Source: an uncultured Porphyromonas sp.
Lineage (GTDB): Bacteria; Bacteroidota; Bacteroidia; Bacteroidales; Porphyromonadaceae
Length of the DNA stretch: 33,189 bases
Direction: 5' to 3'
Assembly (NCBI RefSeq): GCF_938039215.1
Contig: NZ_CALHVI010000022.1
Location: 1-33,189 of the forward strand
Positions 8,968 to 18,614 of this stretch are shown piece by piece. Position 1 is the stretch's first letter. Every line of letters starts with the position of its first letter. Made by a program: the position numbers and the translations under genes. The notes beneath the pieces were generated by a model. It saw nothing but the letters and a program-made list of their open reading frames with translations. It was not told the origin of the DNA and searched no databases.

Positions 8968-11445
8968 CTAGAAGGGATAACCGATGGCTAGATGGAAGCC
9001 CAAGGCATCTCTAAAGCGTGGGATATTGTACCACCCGCTGCGTGTCGTCTCATAGGGGAGATGCAGTCCTATCCCCACGTCAAAGCGCACGACGAGGAAC
9101 GAGAGATCGTAGCGTAAGCCCGCCCCCGTGCCGACAGCTATTGCATCAAGGAGACCACCTACTGAGCCCATCTCTCTGAGCGATGCTCCAGGGCGAGCAC
9201 TATCTGGTCGTAGGAGCCAGACATTCCCAGCATCGAGGAAGAGTGCTCCGTAGCAGTTACCGAAGAGACGACTACGATATTCGACATTCGCCTCCAGCTT
9301 AAACTCCCCTACCCGATCCATGAACGAGTAGGCATTCTCCTCGGAAGCCTTGTAGCGACCAGGACCTATACTGCGTACCGTGAAGGCTCGTATGCTGTTC
9401 GCTCCTCCGACATAGAACTGCTCGATGTATGGGGCTGTCGTGGCATTGCCATAGGGATAGATCGCCCCCGTGGAGAAGTGAGTCGCTAGCGTTGTCTTCC
9501 GACTAATCCGGTAGGAGTAGCGGAGATCAAGGGCGGCCTTGGCAAACTGTGCAAAGGGCACACCGAACATGGTCTTGGTCTCATTGTAGGACTCCCCAGC
9601 GAGTTTCATCACGGCATTCGACAGATTGCCCGCCTCACTGACCTCGGCAGAGGCTTGTAGATAGTGGGGACTGTCGTCCGCACGCCGTGTATAGGTGACG
9701 GAGTAGCCGAACTTAGGGATGAACTGGTCTCTGAGGCTAAGCCCCAGAGCAGGGTTCGCCTTGATCAGCTCGTCGAAGCGTGCTGTCGTCCTCATTAGCT
9801 GGGTATAGTTCAGACTCAGCGGGGTGATCCTATGGCTCCATTCACTCGAGGGCTGGAAGTTATAGTCCATCGTGAAGGAGAGGGAGCGAAGCGTGTAGTA
9901 GCGGGCATGATTGACCCCCTGCAGAGCTACCTTGAAGCTCGTCGAGGTAGGATACTTGTAGTAGGCATCCATCAGCCGAGGGAAGAGGATCGAGGGGAAG
10001 GTCAGTGCCACATCAGCACCGAGCTGGTAGCTATTGATCGCCACCGAATAGCCATCAATAGGGTTACGACCCGTCTGCCATTCATAGGATCCCGAGAGGC
10101 TGGCAGAGAGCTTCTCACCTCCCCCAAAGACATTGTTGCGCTCGAGTGATGCTGAGAGCCCAGGGCCGATGAAGTTCGTCGACTTACGCATGAAGGCAGC
10201 CCCGAGGTAGCTACTCCAAGGCTTGTCCTTCCTCAGGAGGATCATCAGATCAAGCGTCCCGATACTATCGGGCTGAGCAGAGAAGGTAGGACGGCTGACG
10301 GCGACAGAGTCCGTAGCCTCGGCGGAAGAGAGCGTATCCGTCTCCACCTTCTTAGACAAGTCCTCTCGGGGGGAGAAGTACATCTCTACGGAAGAGAAGG
10401 CACTGAGGCCCGTCAGCGCGGAGAGCGTACGCTCCTCGTCGGTACTTCGATATACCTGCCCTTGCTTCATTCTGATCCGAGTCTTGAGGAGACCTGGGCG
10501 GACGATCGGGCGACCCGAATAGTAGAGCATCACACTGTCGGAGAGGGCGACGCTGTCTGCCGCAAGGGTCATAGGAGCCTCGGGATCCTCTGGGAGCTGA
10601 CGGAGCATGACCCGCCCTAGCTTCCACTGACGAAGGGCCTCGGGAGGAGTGTTGGGTGATAGGACGGTACGAAGCCACACCTTACGTGGGGAGATCAGCG
10701 TATCTGCCTCGTAGGTGATGTGCTCAGGCTTGAGGTAGTAGTAGCCATGCTCTCTCAAGAAGGCTCGTGCGATCGTGCGGTCATCCTCCAGCGCCTCTAG
10801 GGAGAAGGGTCGACCTCGCTGTAGAGCACTCAGACGATGGTGGTAGAAGTACCGCCCAGGACGGATATACACCCGAGGGAAGTAGCGCACACTATCCAGT
10901 AGATAGAGTGGCCCTAGATCGAGCTTGTAGTCCACCCGAGCCTGCAGGGAGTCTGCCGTCTGAGGGATGATCTCCGAACTTACTTGCGCCGAGAGGTAGC
11001 CAAACGCTTGGAGCGTCTGCTGGGCGACCTTAGCACGCAGGCTGGGGCTGACCTCACGCATCCAGACGGGGCGAGGGGTAAGCCGTCGGATCAAGTTCCC
11101 TACAAGCGTAGAGTCCTCAGCAAAGCGCATGTAGATCGAGGGTCCCAAGAGGGGGAAGGGGAAGCGAAGGGAGCTACTTCCGAAGACCGATCCATTGGGG
11201 GCATAGCTGAGGCGTTCTTCGGCGGCGGCGATGACTCGGTCGGCATAGGATCCCTTGGGACGATCGACCACCTTGATCTTCCTAATCCCGATATAGAGCT
11301 GATCGTCTGCCGTCTGATACTTCCTCAGAGAGCACCCTCCGAGGAGCAGTAGCGTAAAGAGACCGAGAAGAGCGAAAGCACCACGAAGAATCGGTCTGCG
11401 GCGGCACACACTTCGCCCCGCACCTAGGGAAGCGAAGGACCCCAT
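8968..11445 (-). CDS. tamL: TamL: lipoprotein TamA/BamA-family outer-membrane assembly barrel
   Basis: An Omp85-family protein whose C-terminal half is a 16-strand-type barrel ending in HLAIGYPF, preceded by POTRA-like repeats. Its N-terminus is a lipoprotein signal (ALLGLFTLLLLGGC), which marks the Bacteroidota TamL variant of TamA rather than BamA. It should work with TamB, encoded just upstream, to insert or assemble outer-membrane proteins. The start is uncertain. The frame is open back to a GTG at 11589 that overlaps the tamB stop (GTGA). From there the lipobox Cys would be residue 86, too far in for a signal peptide. The ATG at 11445 (Cys at 38) or the GTG at 11409 (Cys at 26) fits better. 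I give the ATG. The extra upstream part is made of 8-residue repeats from a 24-bp DNA array. Confidence 0.85.
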   Translation of the reverse strand: MGSFASLGAGRSVCRRRPILRGAFALLGLFTLLLLGGCSLRKYQTADDQLYIGIRKIKVVDRPKGSYADRVIAAAEERLSYAPNGSVFGSSSLRFPFPLLGPSIYMRFAEDSTLVGNLIRRLTPRPVWMREVSPSLRAKVAQQTLQAFGYLSAQVSSEIIPQTADSLQARVDYKLDLGPLYLLDSVRYFPRVYIRPGRYFYHHRLSALQRGRPFSLEALEDDRTIARAFLREHGYYYLKPEHITYEADTLISPRKVWLRTVLSPNTPPEALRQWKLGRVMLRQLPEDPEAPMTLAADSVALSDSVMLYYSGRPIVRPGLLKTRIRMKQGQVYRSTDEERTLSALTGLSAFSSVEMYFSPREDLSKKVETDTLSSAEATDSVAVSRPTFSAQPDSIGTLDLMILLRKDKPWSSYLGAAFMRKSTNFIGPGLSASLERNNVFGGGEKLSASLSGSYEWQTGRNPIDGYSVAINSYQLGADVALTFPSILFPRLMDAYYKYPTSTSFKVALQGVNHARYYTLRSLSFTMDYNFQPSSEWSHRITPLSLNYTQLMRTTARFDELIKANPALGLSLRDQFIPKFGYSVTYTRRADDSPHYLQASAEVSEAGNLSNAVMKLAGESYNETKTMFGVPFAQFAKAALDLRYSYRISRKTTLATHFSTGAIYPYGNATTAPYIEQFYVGGANSIRAFTVRSIGPGRYKASEENAYSFMDRVGEFKLEANVEYRSRLFGNCYGALFLDAGNVWLLRPDSARPGASLREMGSVGGLLDAIAVGTGAGLRYDLSFLVVRFDVGIGLHLPYETTRSGWYNIPRFRDALGFHLAIGYPF

Positions 11446-11527
11446 GCATGGGTCACCTAACCGACCCATGTATGGGTCACTCGAGGGAGGCATGCATGGG
11501 TCGCTGGTGCGACCCATGATAGAGCGA
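11438..11527. repeat. 24-bp palindromic repeat array at the 5' end of tamL
   Basis: Four 18-nt units based on CGACCCATGCATGGGTCG lie at 11438-11455, 11462-11479, 11486-11503 and 11510-11527. They are separated by 6-nt variable spacers (cctaac, ctcgag, ctggtg), giving an exact 24-bp period. The fourth unit is degenerate. On the minus strand each centre supplies an in-frame ATG (11517, 11493, 11469, 11445), and the period equals eight codons (SDPCM, SDPYM, GDPCM). The outer half-sites and spacers match the 23-bp arrays elsewhere in the window. Confidence 0.85.
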
Positions 11528-11585
11528 CGATGAGGAAGTATATCGAAGCGGTTCATAGAGGCTGAGAGGAAGCTAAGGAAGGGGA

Positions 11586-14500
11586 TCACTTGCTCTGGAG
11601 ACGAACGACTGGAGTAGAATCCGTAGGCTGGACCTGAGTCGTATCACCACCTAGTCGCCACTCTTGGATGGAGACCTTGGGTAGCGTGTCTCGCTTGACC
11701 CTCTTAGCGCGAGGGCGGAAGAGATCACGGAGGCTGGAGAGCTTGCGTCGGAGGACATACCCGACTCCCGTCTCCGAGAATTCCCCTTCGAGGATATTGT
11801 CCGTGACTCGCTTGTGATAGAGACTGAGGTACTGCTCACCCGTCTTGTCGAGCTGGTACTGCAGGGAGACATTGTCCAGGAAGGTCTGTCCTTGGTTCGA
11901 AGCCCCTGCACCACTCTGCACCTTGCCCCCGACGATGATGCGGATGCGGTCGTTGTAGAAGCGACGGCTGAAGCTGTAAGTATAGTCTGTGCGTGCCGCC
12001 TCACCCGAGGAGCCGTCATAGTGGTCCATACCGAGGCTGAGGTCGGTACCCTGCAGGAGCTTGCCCGCCGTCTTATTGATCTGAGACTGCAGGAGGGAGG
12101 TTAGAGCGGAGTTGAGATTGAGGTTGCCCGCTCCCGTACCACTACCCAGATAAATCCCCGTAGCCATGAGGGCGATGGCCTGCTTGCTCTGCTCCTCCTT
12201 GGTCATCGTGGAGAGGGTATTCTGCATGGAGAGGTTCTCCGGTGCTGCGAGGCTAAAGCCGAGGTTCATCCGACTGACGTAGTCCTTGATATCAATGCTG
12301 ACGTTGAAGTTCACTCGCTCAGAAGATCCCGAGGACGAGGTGACCGTAGCCTTGACCTTATTGACTGCAGAGAAGTCGAGGTAGGGATTGGAGATCGAGC
12401 CATACCAAGAGAGGGAGCTCGTCGGGGAGATGGAGAAGCGCTTATTCCCCACGACAGGGAGCGTATAGCTCAGTTCACCTCCCCCACTCATCTCATAGCG
12501 TCCCGTCATGCTCATCTCTCCGTAGGGCGGATAGGTGAAGTGGAGCGTACCTCCCCCTTGGGCATGGAGGTAGTCTACCCCATCGGCCGTGAGGTCAGCA
12601 CCGATACGTACCGAAGGATCAACATGGATGGTGAGATTGACATCCAGCCCACCGAGGGTCGGAGGGGCGACCTCTGGGGACTTCACGAAGAGGGTATCGG
12701 AGAAGTCTACGAACTGTACCAGCTCGTCACTCTGCGTCCCCGTCTTCAGCGGGTCTTCACGTAGGATGTAGGTGCAGTTCGTCCCACTGAGGATATTGAT
12801 CCCTCCACGTACACGGAGCGAGGTCATCGGACCCGAGACATTCATATTCGTCGAGGCAATGATGCGCCCATAGAGGAGCTGATCATCCCTGCGGGGACGA
12901 GGCTCATCGAGCAGGGTCAGCTCATCGGAGGTGATGCGGAGCGAAGCGGTAGCTTGGGGTGTAGTGCTCTTGCGGATCGTACCATCGAGGTAGATCGCCT
13001 TGCGGGTATCTACCGAGGGATGCACCGCATAGTGATCGAAGTAAATATCGGAGTTCTCCATACGCACGGGCATGGAGTCGAGGGCTAGGTGTACCCCGTA
13101 GGAGTCGAGATGCACCATGGCATCAGCTAGGTTCATCTTCCCCGAGAGGAGAGGCTCGGTGAGCTTCCCCGAGAGACGGATAGAGCCCTCTGCCGTCCCC
13201 TTCAGCGTGGTAGCATTAGCCACAAGGAAGGGGTTTGCCAGCTCCAGAGGGAAGGCATTGAGCGTCAGCGTGCCACTCAGAGGAGAAGTCTTCTCCCGTG
13301 GGTGGTAGATCCCGTCGATGGTCATCGCCGACTGACCATTGTAGCTAATATCCGCTGTGATGTAGTGCGAATCGCCACTACGAGGCTCATAGAAGAGCGA
13401 GGAGGTGAAGTGTCCGAGCTTCTTGTCCTCATAGCGTAGATCAGAGATAGAGAGGTCACCCGAGATCGTCGGCTGTTGGCTTAGATCCCCCTTGCGCTGG
13501 TAGTGCACATCCCCGAAGAATATACCTCCAATATCGGGGAGCCCAAGGCTACGGTAGTCCTCGAGATGAAGCTTATGGATCCCCAGCGTGATATCCTGCA
13601 CCCCTGGGGAGGACTCCTCTGCTAGGAGCGAGAACTCACCACGCTTCTCCCCCGTGAGGCGGAGTGAGCCGAGGAGGAAGTAGTCCTTCTTACGCAGGCT
13701 GAGGCGATTCTCCGTATTGATCTTGTAGTCATTGTAGGCTAGGCGTAGGCGGTCACCTATGAGGTGAAGCTGATAGGCTTCTCCCGACCAACTGCCCTCT
13801 ACCTCAGCCGTATGGCGCACCTCACCTCGCTCATCTTGCCACGAGAAGTCTAGGTGTCCGCTCTGCAGACTAGTGCGTAGATCCGTACTGATGGTGAAGC
13901 CCTCCTGAGAGCGGTAGCGTGACTTCATCACCGTCCCGAAGAGCACGAGCGAGAGGCTATCTCCACGAGCGATCGTCTGTCGCTCCGTAGAGAGGTTGAG
14001 CTGAGCCGAATTGATACGCAGGGTATCGATGCGTAGGTCGGAGAGTGCCAGCGTACCACTCAGTCCCTCCCGAGGTGAAGTCTCCAGATTCATCGAGAGT
14101 GCCCCTAATGCCACGTGCTGGTCAGCTAAGTAGTAGCGCAGGGGATTGTCCTTGCCCATAGTGAGGCTGAGCGTAGACGAAGGGAGGTGTACAACGAGAT
14201 CCTCTAGGTACTTCGTCGCTGACTTCCCCGCAGTGATGAGCCGTACCTGCTGGAGCGTCTCATCCATGAGCTTCGTGAGCTGCACCTGTGTGGAGGTAGG
14301 CCCTGCACCTACATGGAGCGAAGCCTTCATATCCCCCGAAGTAAGCACGGCATCGATCTGCTCTGGAGAGGTGGTAAGCTGTAGGTCGGCACGAGGCGGA
14401 GCGATCCGCTCTCCCCCGAGGACAAAGCTGATCCCATCGGCAGCAGCTGTGAGGCTATGCGTCTCCTTCATATCCGAGCGGAGCTCTCCCTCAAGACGAA

Positions 14501-16370
14501 TCTTAGCTGAGAGAGGTGTATCGGAGAAGCCCAGTCGCTGTAGATCCAGCTCCACGAGATCCAGACCAATACCCGTGGTGAAGCCTTGACGAGAGAAGAT
14601 CCCATCGAGCTGAAGGGAGAAGTTCGCCCCTGGGTTCATGCTATTGAGGGAGAAGCCCAGATTGCCCTCCTTCAGTGCACCATCGACCGTAATGTCATGC
14701 AGGGTAGTATGCCCCCAAGAGGCTTCATGGAGACGACCTCGGAGATTCAGTTGAGTCCGAGGGCTCAGTGGGTCAAAGCCCCTACCCTCAGCATCAAGCT
14801 CGAGGCTCAGCTTACCGATAGAGTCTCGGGGCATGAAGTGGCGTAGGTCTAAGTGTTCTGCCTTGAGGCTAAGTCCATAGCTCTTCGTAGCTTCGGTGAA
14901 GTGCCCCTTGATGGAGACCTGCCCCGAACCTTCGACAGCCTTCATATCCCCCTTATACACACCCCGACGAATATCCACCTCACCCGACAGGGTCATCGGC
15001 GAAGGGATCCGATAGTCTCGTGCCAGCTGTGGCGAGACGAGACCAAACAAGGTCTGTGCCTTAGCTCCTACCTGACCCGTCAGACGGAGCTTCCCCGAGC
15101 GTCGGCGCTCATCGAGGAGACTAGTCAGATTCCCCTTGAGGGAGAGGCGGATGACATCAGGCCAATGGAGCTCAGCATCGGTCAGATCTAGGGCACTGAG
15201 CGTACCATGCGTCTCAAGCGATAGACGGATAGGAGCAAGGAGCTGACGACGGGTGATCTGTTCAAGGAGCTTCTTCCCCTCGGGGAGGTCATCAAGTGCC
15301 GAAGCAGAGAGGAGCAGAAGATCCTTAGTCCCAAGGGAGGCCTTCATCGTGAGCTCGATCGAAGCCTTGGGGTCCGATCGGAGCACGCTCCACGGCATAG
15401 AGAGTGCCCCTTGCATACTCGAGCCGTCGGTATCGAGGATGAACTCATCGAGGCACATCCCTAGGCTGTCCATCTCATAGCGTCCCGACAGATGATGGAG
15501 CTTCAGCCCCGAGCGCTCGTTGAGTTGGGCACGACGCAGGAGGAGCGATAGGCGCATCCCCTCCGAGTCAATGTTCTCAGCCTCGAAGTAAATGTTCGTG
15601 AGGTGAACGTGTGTAGGATCAAGGTAAGGGCTGCGTGCAGGTGCACGATCAACAGCATAGCGTAGCTCTCGCCCTTCGACCCGAGCACGAGCGACTTGGA
15701 AGCGCATCTTCTCTAGATCTGCTTCTCCTCGATCGAGACGTAGGCGGGAGACATCCGCTCCGATGAAGAGCGAATCCAGAGGCATAGCTACATCAATCCG
15801 TGTCGCCTGTAGATCGAGCTCGTCTGCTCGGATGAGCCAGCGAAGAGGCTCAGACTCGTCTTCCTTCTTCGTCGTATCCGTGCTGGAGTAGGAGACATAG
15901 CCGCCCCGAGTCACGAGACGACTTAGATCGACCTGCTCCTTCTCTAGGTCTACATAGAGCTTCTCCACCGAGGCCTTCGGCAAGCGTGCTCTTAGAGTGC
16001 TGAGCCCCGTACTATCGGTATAGTTGAGGGTGAAGCGATCAAGGCTGATCCGAGGGACCTCAATCTGCTTGTCTAGGAGTGGACGAAGGGCTGGCGATAG
16101 ACTCAGCTCTCCTACCGAGAGCAAGGTATCACTAGGGGCACGGACGACATCTAGCCCTTGGACAGAGAGATCCAAGGGGAAGGAGAGGTGGATGCGATCT
16201 AGGGTGATCTGCATCCCCGTCTGCTCAGAGAGGTAGGAAGCTAAGCGATGGACGACGAAGTTCTGTACGGGGGGCACGTACAAGAGGAGCGAGATCAGGA
16301 GGATCAAGGCAAAGGGTGTGAGGAGGAGTCCCCACAAGATCCGCTTGATATACTTCGATCGTCGTGACAT
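11586..16370 (-). CDS. tamB: TamB: translocation and assembly module inner-membrane protein
   Basis: A 1594-residue protein with one N-terminal membrane anchor (about residues 10-31, LWGLLLTPFALILLISLLLY). It then carries a very long run of amphipathic beta repeats, as in AsmA/TamB proteins, which form a periplasm-spanning groove. The C-terminal DUF490 domain (about 1150-1540) is clear, with LDVNLTIHVDPSVRIGADL, MTGRYEMSGGGELSYTLP, AIALMATGIYLGSG and a closing VGYVLRRKL. It probably conducts lipid or guides outer-membrane proteins together with TamL. Its stop codon overlaps the possible GTG start of tamL, and fcl ends 37 bp upstream, so all four genes are likely one operon. A basic stretch (RPRAKRVKRD) lies near the C-terminus. 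Confidence 0.92.
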   Translation of the reverse strand: MSRRSKYIKRILWGLLLTPFALILLISLLLYVPPVQNFVVHRLASYLSEQTGMQITLDRIHLSFPLDLSVQGLDVVRAPSDTLLSVGELSLSPALRPLLDKQIEVPRISLDRFTLNYTDSTGLSTLRARLPKASVEKLYVDLEKEQVDLSRLVTRGGYVSYSSTDTTKKEDESEPLRWLIRADELDLQATRIDVAMPLDSLFIGADVSRLRLDRGEADLEKMRFQVARARVEGRELRYAVDRAPARSPYLDPTHVHLTNIYFEAENIDSEGMRLSLLLRRAQLNERSGLKLHHLSGRYEMDSLGMCLDEFILDTDGSSMQGALSMPWSVLRSDPKASIELTMKASLGTKDLLLLSASALDDLPEGKKLLEQITRRQLLAPIRLSLETHGTLSALDLTDAELHWPDVIRLSLKGNLTSLLDERRRSGKLRLTGQVGAKAQTLFGLVSPQLARDYRIPSPMTLSGEVDIRRGVYKGDMKAVEGSGQVSIKGHFTEATKSYGLSLKAEHLDLRHFMPRDSIGKLSLELDAEGRGFDPLSPRTQLNLRGRLHEASWGHTTLHDITVDGALKEGNLGFSLNSMNPGANFSLQLDGIFSRQGFTTGIGLDLVELDLQRLGFSDTPLSAKIRLEGELRSDMKETHSLTAAADGISFVLGGERIAPPRADLQLTTSPEQIDAVLTSGDMKASLHVGAGPTSTQVQLTKLMDETLQQVRLITAGKSATKYLEDLVVHLPSSTLSLTMGKDNPLRYYLADQHVALGALSMNLETSPREGLSGTLALSDLRIDTLRINSAQLNLSTERQTIARGDSLSLVLFGTVMKSRYRSQEGFTISTDLRTSLQSGHLDFSWQDERGEVRHTAEVEGSWSGEAYQLHLIGDRLRLAYNDYKINTENRLSLRKKDYFLLGSLRLTGEKRGEFSLLAEESSPGVQDITLGIHKLHLEDYRSLGLPDIGGIFFGDVHYQRKGDLSQQPTISGDLSISDLRYEDKKLGHFTSSLFYEPRSGDSHYITADISYNGQSAMTIDGIYHPREKTSPLSGTLTLNAFPLELANPFLVANATTLKGTAEGSIRLSGKLTEPLLSGKMNLADAMVHLDSYGVHLALDSMPVRMENSDIYFDHYAVHPSVDTRKAIYLDGTIRKSTTPQATASLRITSDELTLLDEPRPRRDDQLLYGRIIASTNMNVSGPMTSLRVRGGINILSGTNCTYILREDPLKTGTQSDELVQFVDFSDTLFVKSPEVAPPTLGGLDVNLTIHVDPSVRIGADLTADGVDYLHAQGGGTLHFTYPPYGEMSMTGRYEMSGGGELSYTLPVVGNKRFSISPTSSLSWYGSISNPYLDFSAVNKVKATVTSSSGSSERVNFNVSIDIKDYVSRMNLGFSLAAPENLSMQNTLSTMTKEEQSKQAIALMATGIYLGSGTGAGNLNLNSALTSLLQSQINKTAGKLLQGTDLSLGMDHYDGSSGEAARTDYTYSFSRRFYNDRIRIIVGGKVQSGAGASNQGQTFLDNVSLQYQLDKTGEQYLSLYHKRVTDNILEGEFSETGVGYVLRRKLSSLRDLFRPRAKRVKRDTLPKVSIQEWRLGGDTTQVQPTDSTPVVRLQSK

Positions 16371-16407
16371 CGGAGCTATGATGCTATTTCAAGGAAAAGG
16401 ACAGCTA

Positions 16408-17496
16408 TCAGTGCGTGCGATACCAGTCGAAGAGACGGCGCACCCCGTCCTCGATCTCGACCTGATGATGCCAGCCAAGGCGGTGGAGCTTCTCCACAGA
16501 AGTCAGCTTGCGCATCGTGCCGTCGGGCTTGGTGCTGTCCCACTGGATCTCACCAGTGAAGCCAACCGTCTTAGCGATAAGTTCGGCTAACTCAGCGATG
16601 GAGATCTCCTTACCCGTACCGATGTTGATATGGCAGTTACGGATGGGCTCTCCCACCTTGGGATACAGATCCTCGAAGTCTACATTCAGCAGCACGTGTA
16701 CCGAAGCATCGGCCATGTCTTCACTCCAGAGGAATTCACGTAGCGGACGACCAGAGCCCCAGAGCTGCACCTTCGAGGGGCTGATCCCGAAGCGATCGAG
16801 GAGCTCAAGGATATCCTTCTCTGAGCTCGTACCCGACTCCCCAGCGACGGGGCGCTTCTCGAGGTCATGGCGTACGGCCTCCCAGTCCCCAGCCCCAAGG
16901 CGATCAGCAAGATAGATCTTACGGATCATCGCAGGGAGCACGTGGCTATTCTCTAGGTGGAAGTTGTCATTAGGCCCATAGAGGTTCGTCGGCATCACCG
17001 CCAGATAGTTGGTGCCGTACTGGAGGTTGAAGCTCTCGCAGAGCTTGAGACCAGCGATCTTGGCGATCGCATAGGGCTCGTTGGTGTACTCCAGAGGCGC
17101 GGTCAAGAGTGCTTCCTCACGGATAGGTTGCTCCGCCTCTCTGGGGTAAATACACGTACTACCTAGGAAGAGCAGATCCTTCACTCCATGGCGGAAGCTC
17201 TCCCCAATGACATGCTGCTGGATCTGAAGGTTCTGATAGATGAAGTCGGCGCGATAGGTATTATTCGCTAGAATACCTCCGACATGAGCGGCAGCAAGGA
17301 TGACTACCTCAGGACGCTCTTCGTCGAAGAAGGCACGGACAGCTACAGGATCCGTCAGATCCAGCTCGCTGTGGGTACGGCCGATGAGGTTGGTATAGCC
17401 TCGAGCCTCGAGGTTCTTCCAGATCGCAGAGCCCACGAGGCCTCGATGGCCTGCAACATAGATCTTGGCTGAAGGGGCAATTTTAGGAGCTTTCAT
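16408..17496 (-). CDS. fcl: GDP-L-fucose synthase
   Basis: A 362-residue short-chain dehydrogenase/reductase that converts GDP-4-keto-6-deoxy-D-mannose to GDP-L-fucose with NADPH by epimerisation and reduction. The nucleotide-binding GHRGLVGSA motif is at about 17-25. The catalytic set is visible as STCIYP (Ser), YAIAK (Tyr/Lys) and the His of FHLENSHVLPAMIRK. The C-terminal LWGSGRPLREFLWSEDMA is typical of the family. It is about 40 residues longer than the E. coli enzyme because of an insert around LGAGDWEAVRHDLEKR to DRFGISPSK, a form also known in Bacteroidota. It starts 3 bp after gmd ends, so the two pathway genes are translated from one message. Confidence 0.95.
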   Translation of the reverse strand: MKAPKIAPSAKIYVAGHRGLVGSAIWKNLEARGYTNLIGRTHSELDLTDPVAVRAFFDEERPEVVILAAAHVGGILANNTYRADFIYQNLQIQQHVIGESFRHGVKDLLFLGSTCIYPREAEQPIREEALLTAPLEYTNEPYAIAKIAGLKLCESFNLQYGTNYLAVMPTNLYGPNDNFHLENSHVLPAMIRKIYLADRLGAGDWEAVRHDLEKRPVAGESGTSSEKDILELLDRFGISPSKVQLWGSGRPLREFLWSEDMADASVHVLLNVDFEDLYPKVGEPIRNCHINIGTGKEISIAELAELIAKTVGFTGEIQWDSTKPDGTMRKLTSVEKLHRLGWHHQVEIEDGVRRLFDWYRTH

Positions 17497-17499
17497 AGA

Positions 17500-18564
17500 C
17501 TAGTGCTTGTGGGACTGAACGTAAGCTACATCATGGCTGACCATGAGGCGAACAAGCTCCTCGAAGCTCGTCTTACGGGGATTCCACCCCAAGAGGGTCT
17601 TCGCCTTCGTAGGATCACCGAGGAGGGTCTCTACTTCGGCAGGGCGGAAGTACTTCGGATCGACCTCTACGAGCACTCGACCCGTGGTTGTATCGATCCC
17701 CTTCTCGTCCACACCTTCGCCCTCCCAGCGTAGGGTGATACCCACTTCGCGGAAGGCACGTTCGGTGAATTCGCGCACCGAATGCTGCTCCCCCGTAGCG
17801 ATGACGAAGTCTTCGGGAGTCTCGTGCTGGAGCATCAGCCACATACACTCGACATAGTCCCGAGCATAGCCCCAGTCACGTAGAGCGCTGAGATTACCTA
17901 GATAAAGTTTGTCCTGCTCCCCAGCGGCGATACGTGCTGCCGCCAGAGTGATCTTGCGGGTCACGAAGGTTTCTCCTCGGCGCTCACTCTCGTGATTGAA
18001 GAGGATACCATTGACGGCAAACATCCCATAGCTCTCACGGTAGTTCTTCGTGATCCAGAAGCCGTAGAGCTTAGCCACCCCATAGGGCGAACGGGGATAG
18101 AAGGGCGTCGTCTCACGCTGAGGTACCTCCTGCACCAGCCCGAAGAGCTCTGAGGTCGAAGCCTGATAGATCTTCGTCTTCTTCTCTAGTCCAAGGATAC
18201 GCACCGCCTCCAGCAGACGTAGCGTCCCTACGGCATCAGTCTCAGCCGTATATTCGGGCACATCGAAGGAGACCTTCACATGGCTCTGTGCTGCGAGGTT
18301 GTAGATCTCATCTGGCTGGATCTGCTGGATGATGCGGATGAGCGAGCTGGAGTCGGTCATATCACCATAGTGGAGGTTGAGGGCTCGACCACGCTTCATA
18401 TCACGCACCCACTCCTCGAAGTAGAGGTGTTCGATACGCTCGGTATTGAAGGACGAAGAGCGACGGATGATCCCATGGACCTCGTAACCCTTCTCGATGA
18501 GGAACTCTGCTAGATAGGAGCCGTCCTGCCCCGTGACTCCAGTGATGAGTGCGACCTTGTTCAT
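17500..18564 (-). CDS. gmd: GDP-mannose 4,6-dehydratase
   Basis: This enzyme makes GDP-4-keto-6-deoxymannose, the substrate of the adjacent GDP-L-fucose synthase. Visible motifs are the NADP-binding ITGVTGQDGSYLAEFL at the N-terminus, STSELFG and the catalytic YGVAK. NHESERRGETFVTRKIT and ARDYVECMW are family hallmarks. The frame is open to an ATG at 18585, but that codon would lie only a few nucleotides past the transcription start predicted from the promoter at 18595-18602. The ATG at 18564 gives MNKVALITG, the usual Gmd N-terminus (354 residues), and is preferred. The end product, GDP-fucose, would feed glycan or glycoprotein fucosylation. No glycosyltransferase is encoded in the window. 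Confidence 0.95.
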   Translation of the reverse strand: MNKVALITGVTGQDGSYLAEFLIEKGYEVHGIIRRSSSFNTERIEHLYFEEWVRDMKRGRALNLHYGDMTDSSSLIRIIQQIQPDEIYNLAAQSHVKVSFDVPEYTAETDAVGTLRLLEAVRILGLEKKTKIYQASTSELFGLVQEVPQRETTPFYPRSPYGVAKLYGFWITKNYRESYGMFAVNGILFNHESERRGETFVTRKITLAAARIAAGEQDKLYLGNLSALRDWGYARDYVECMWLMLQHETPEDFVIATGEQHSVREFTERAFREVGITLRWEGEGVDEKGIDTTTGRVLVEVDPKYFRPAEVETLLGDPTKAKTLLGWNPRKTSFEELVRLMVSHDVAYVQSHKH

Positions 18565-18594
18565 AGATGCTTCACTTATTGACATTTGTTAGTA

Positions 18595-18602
18595 CAAAGA
18601 TA
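18595..18602 (-). promoter_or_regulatory. Candidate -7 element of the gmd-fcl-tamB-tamL promoter
   Basis: TATCTTTG on the minus strand matches TAnnTTTG. No clear TTG lies 19-21 bp upstream; instead that position falls in the degenerate first unit of the repeat array (18615-18631). Transcription would begin near 18588. Confidence 0.5.
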
Positions 18603-18614
18603 CGCACAAGATAG

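Noticed and set aside
8968..11445. BamA instead of TamL
   Set aside because: The lipoprotein signal and the position next to tamB fit TamL. BamA would carry an ordinary signal peptide and five clear POTRA domains.
14146..14589. Plus-strand ORF of 147 residues inside tamB
   Set aside because: It is antisense to a continuous, well-conserved TamB frame, with Ser/Arg-rich low-quality translation.
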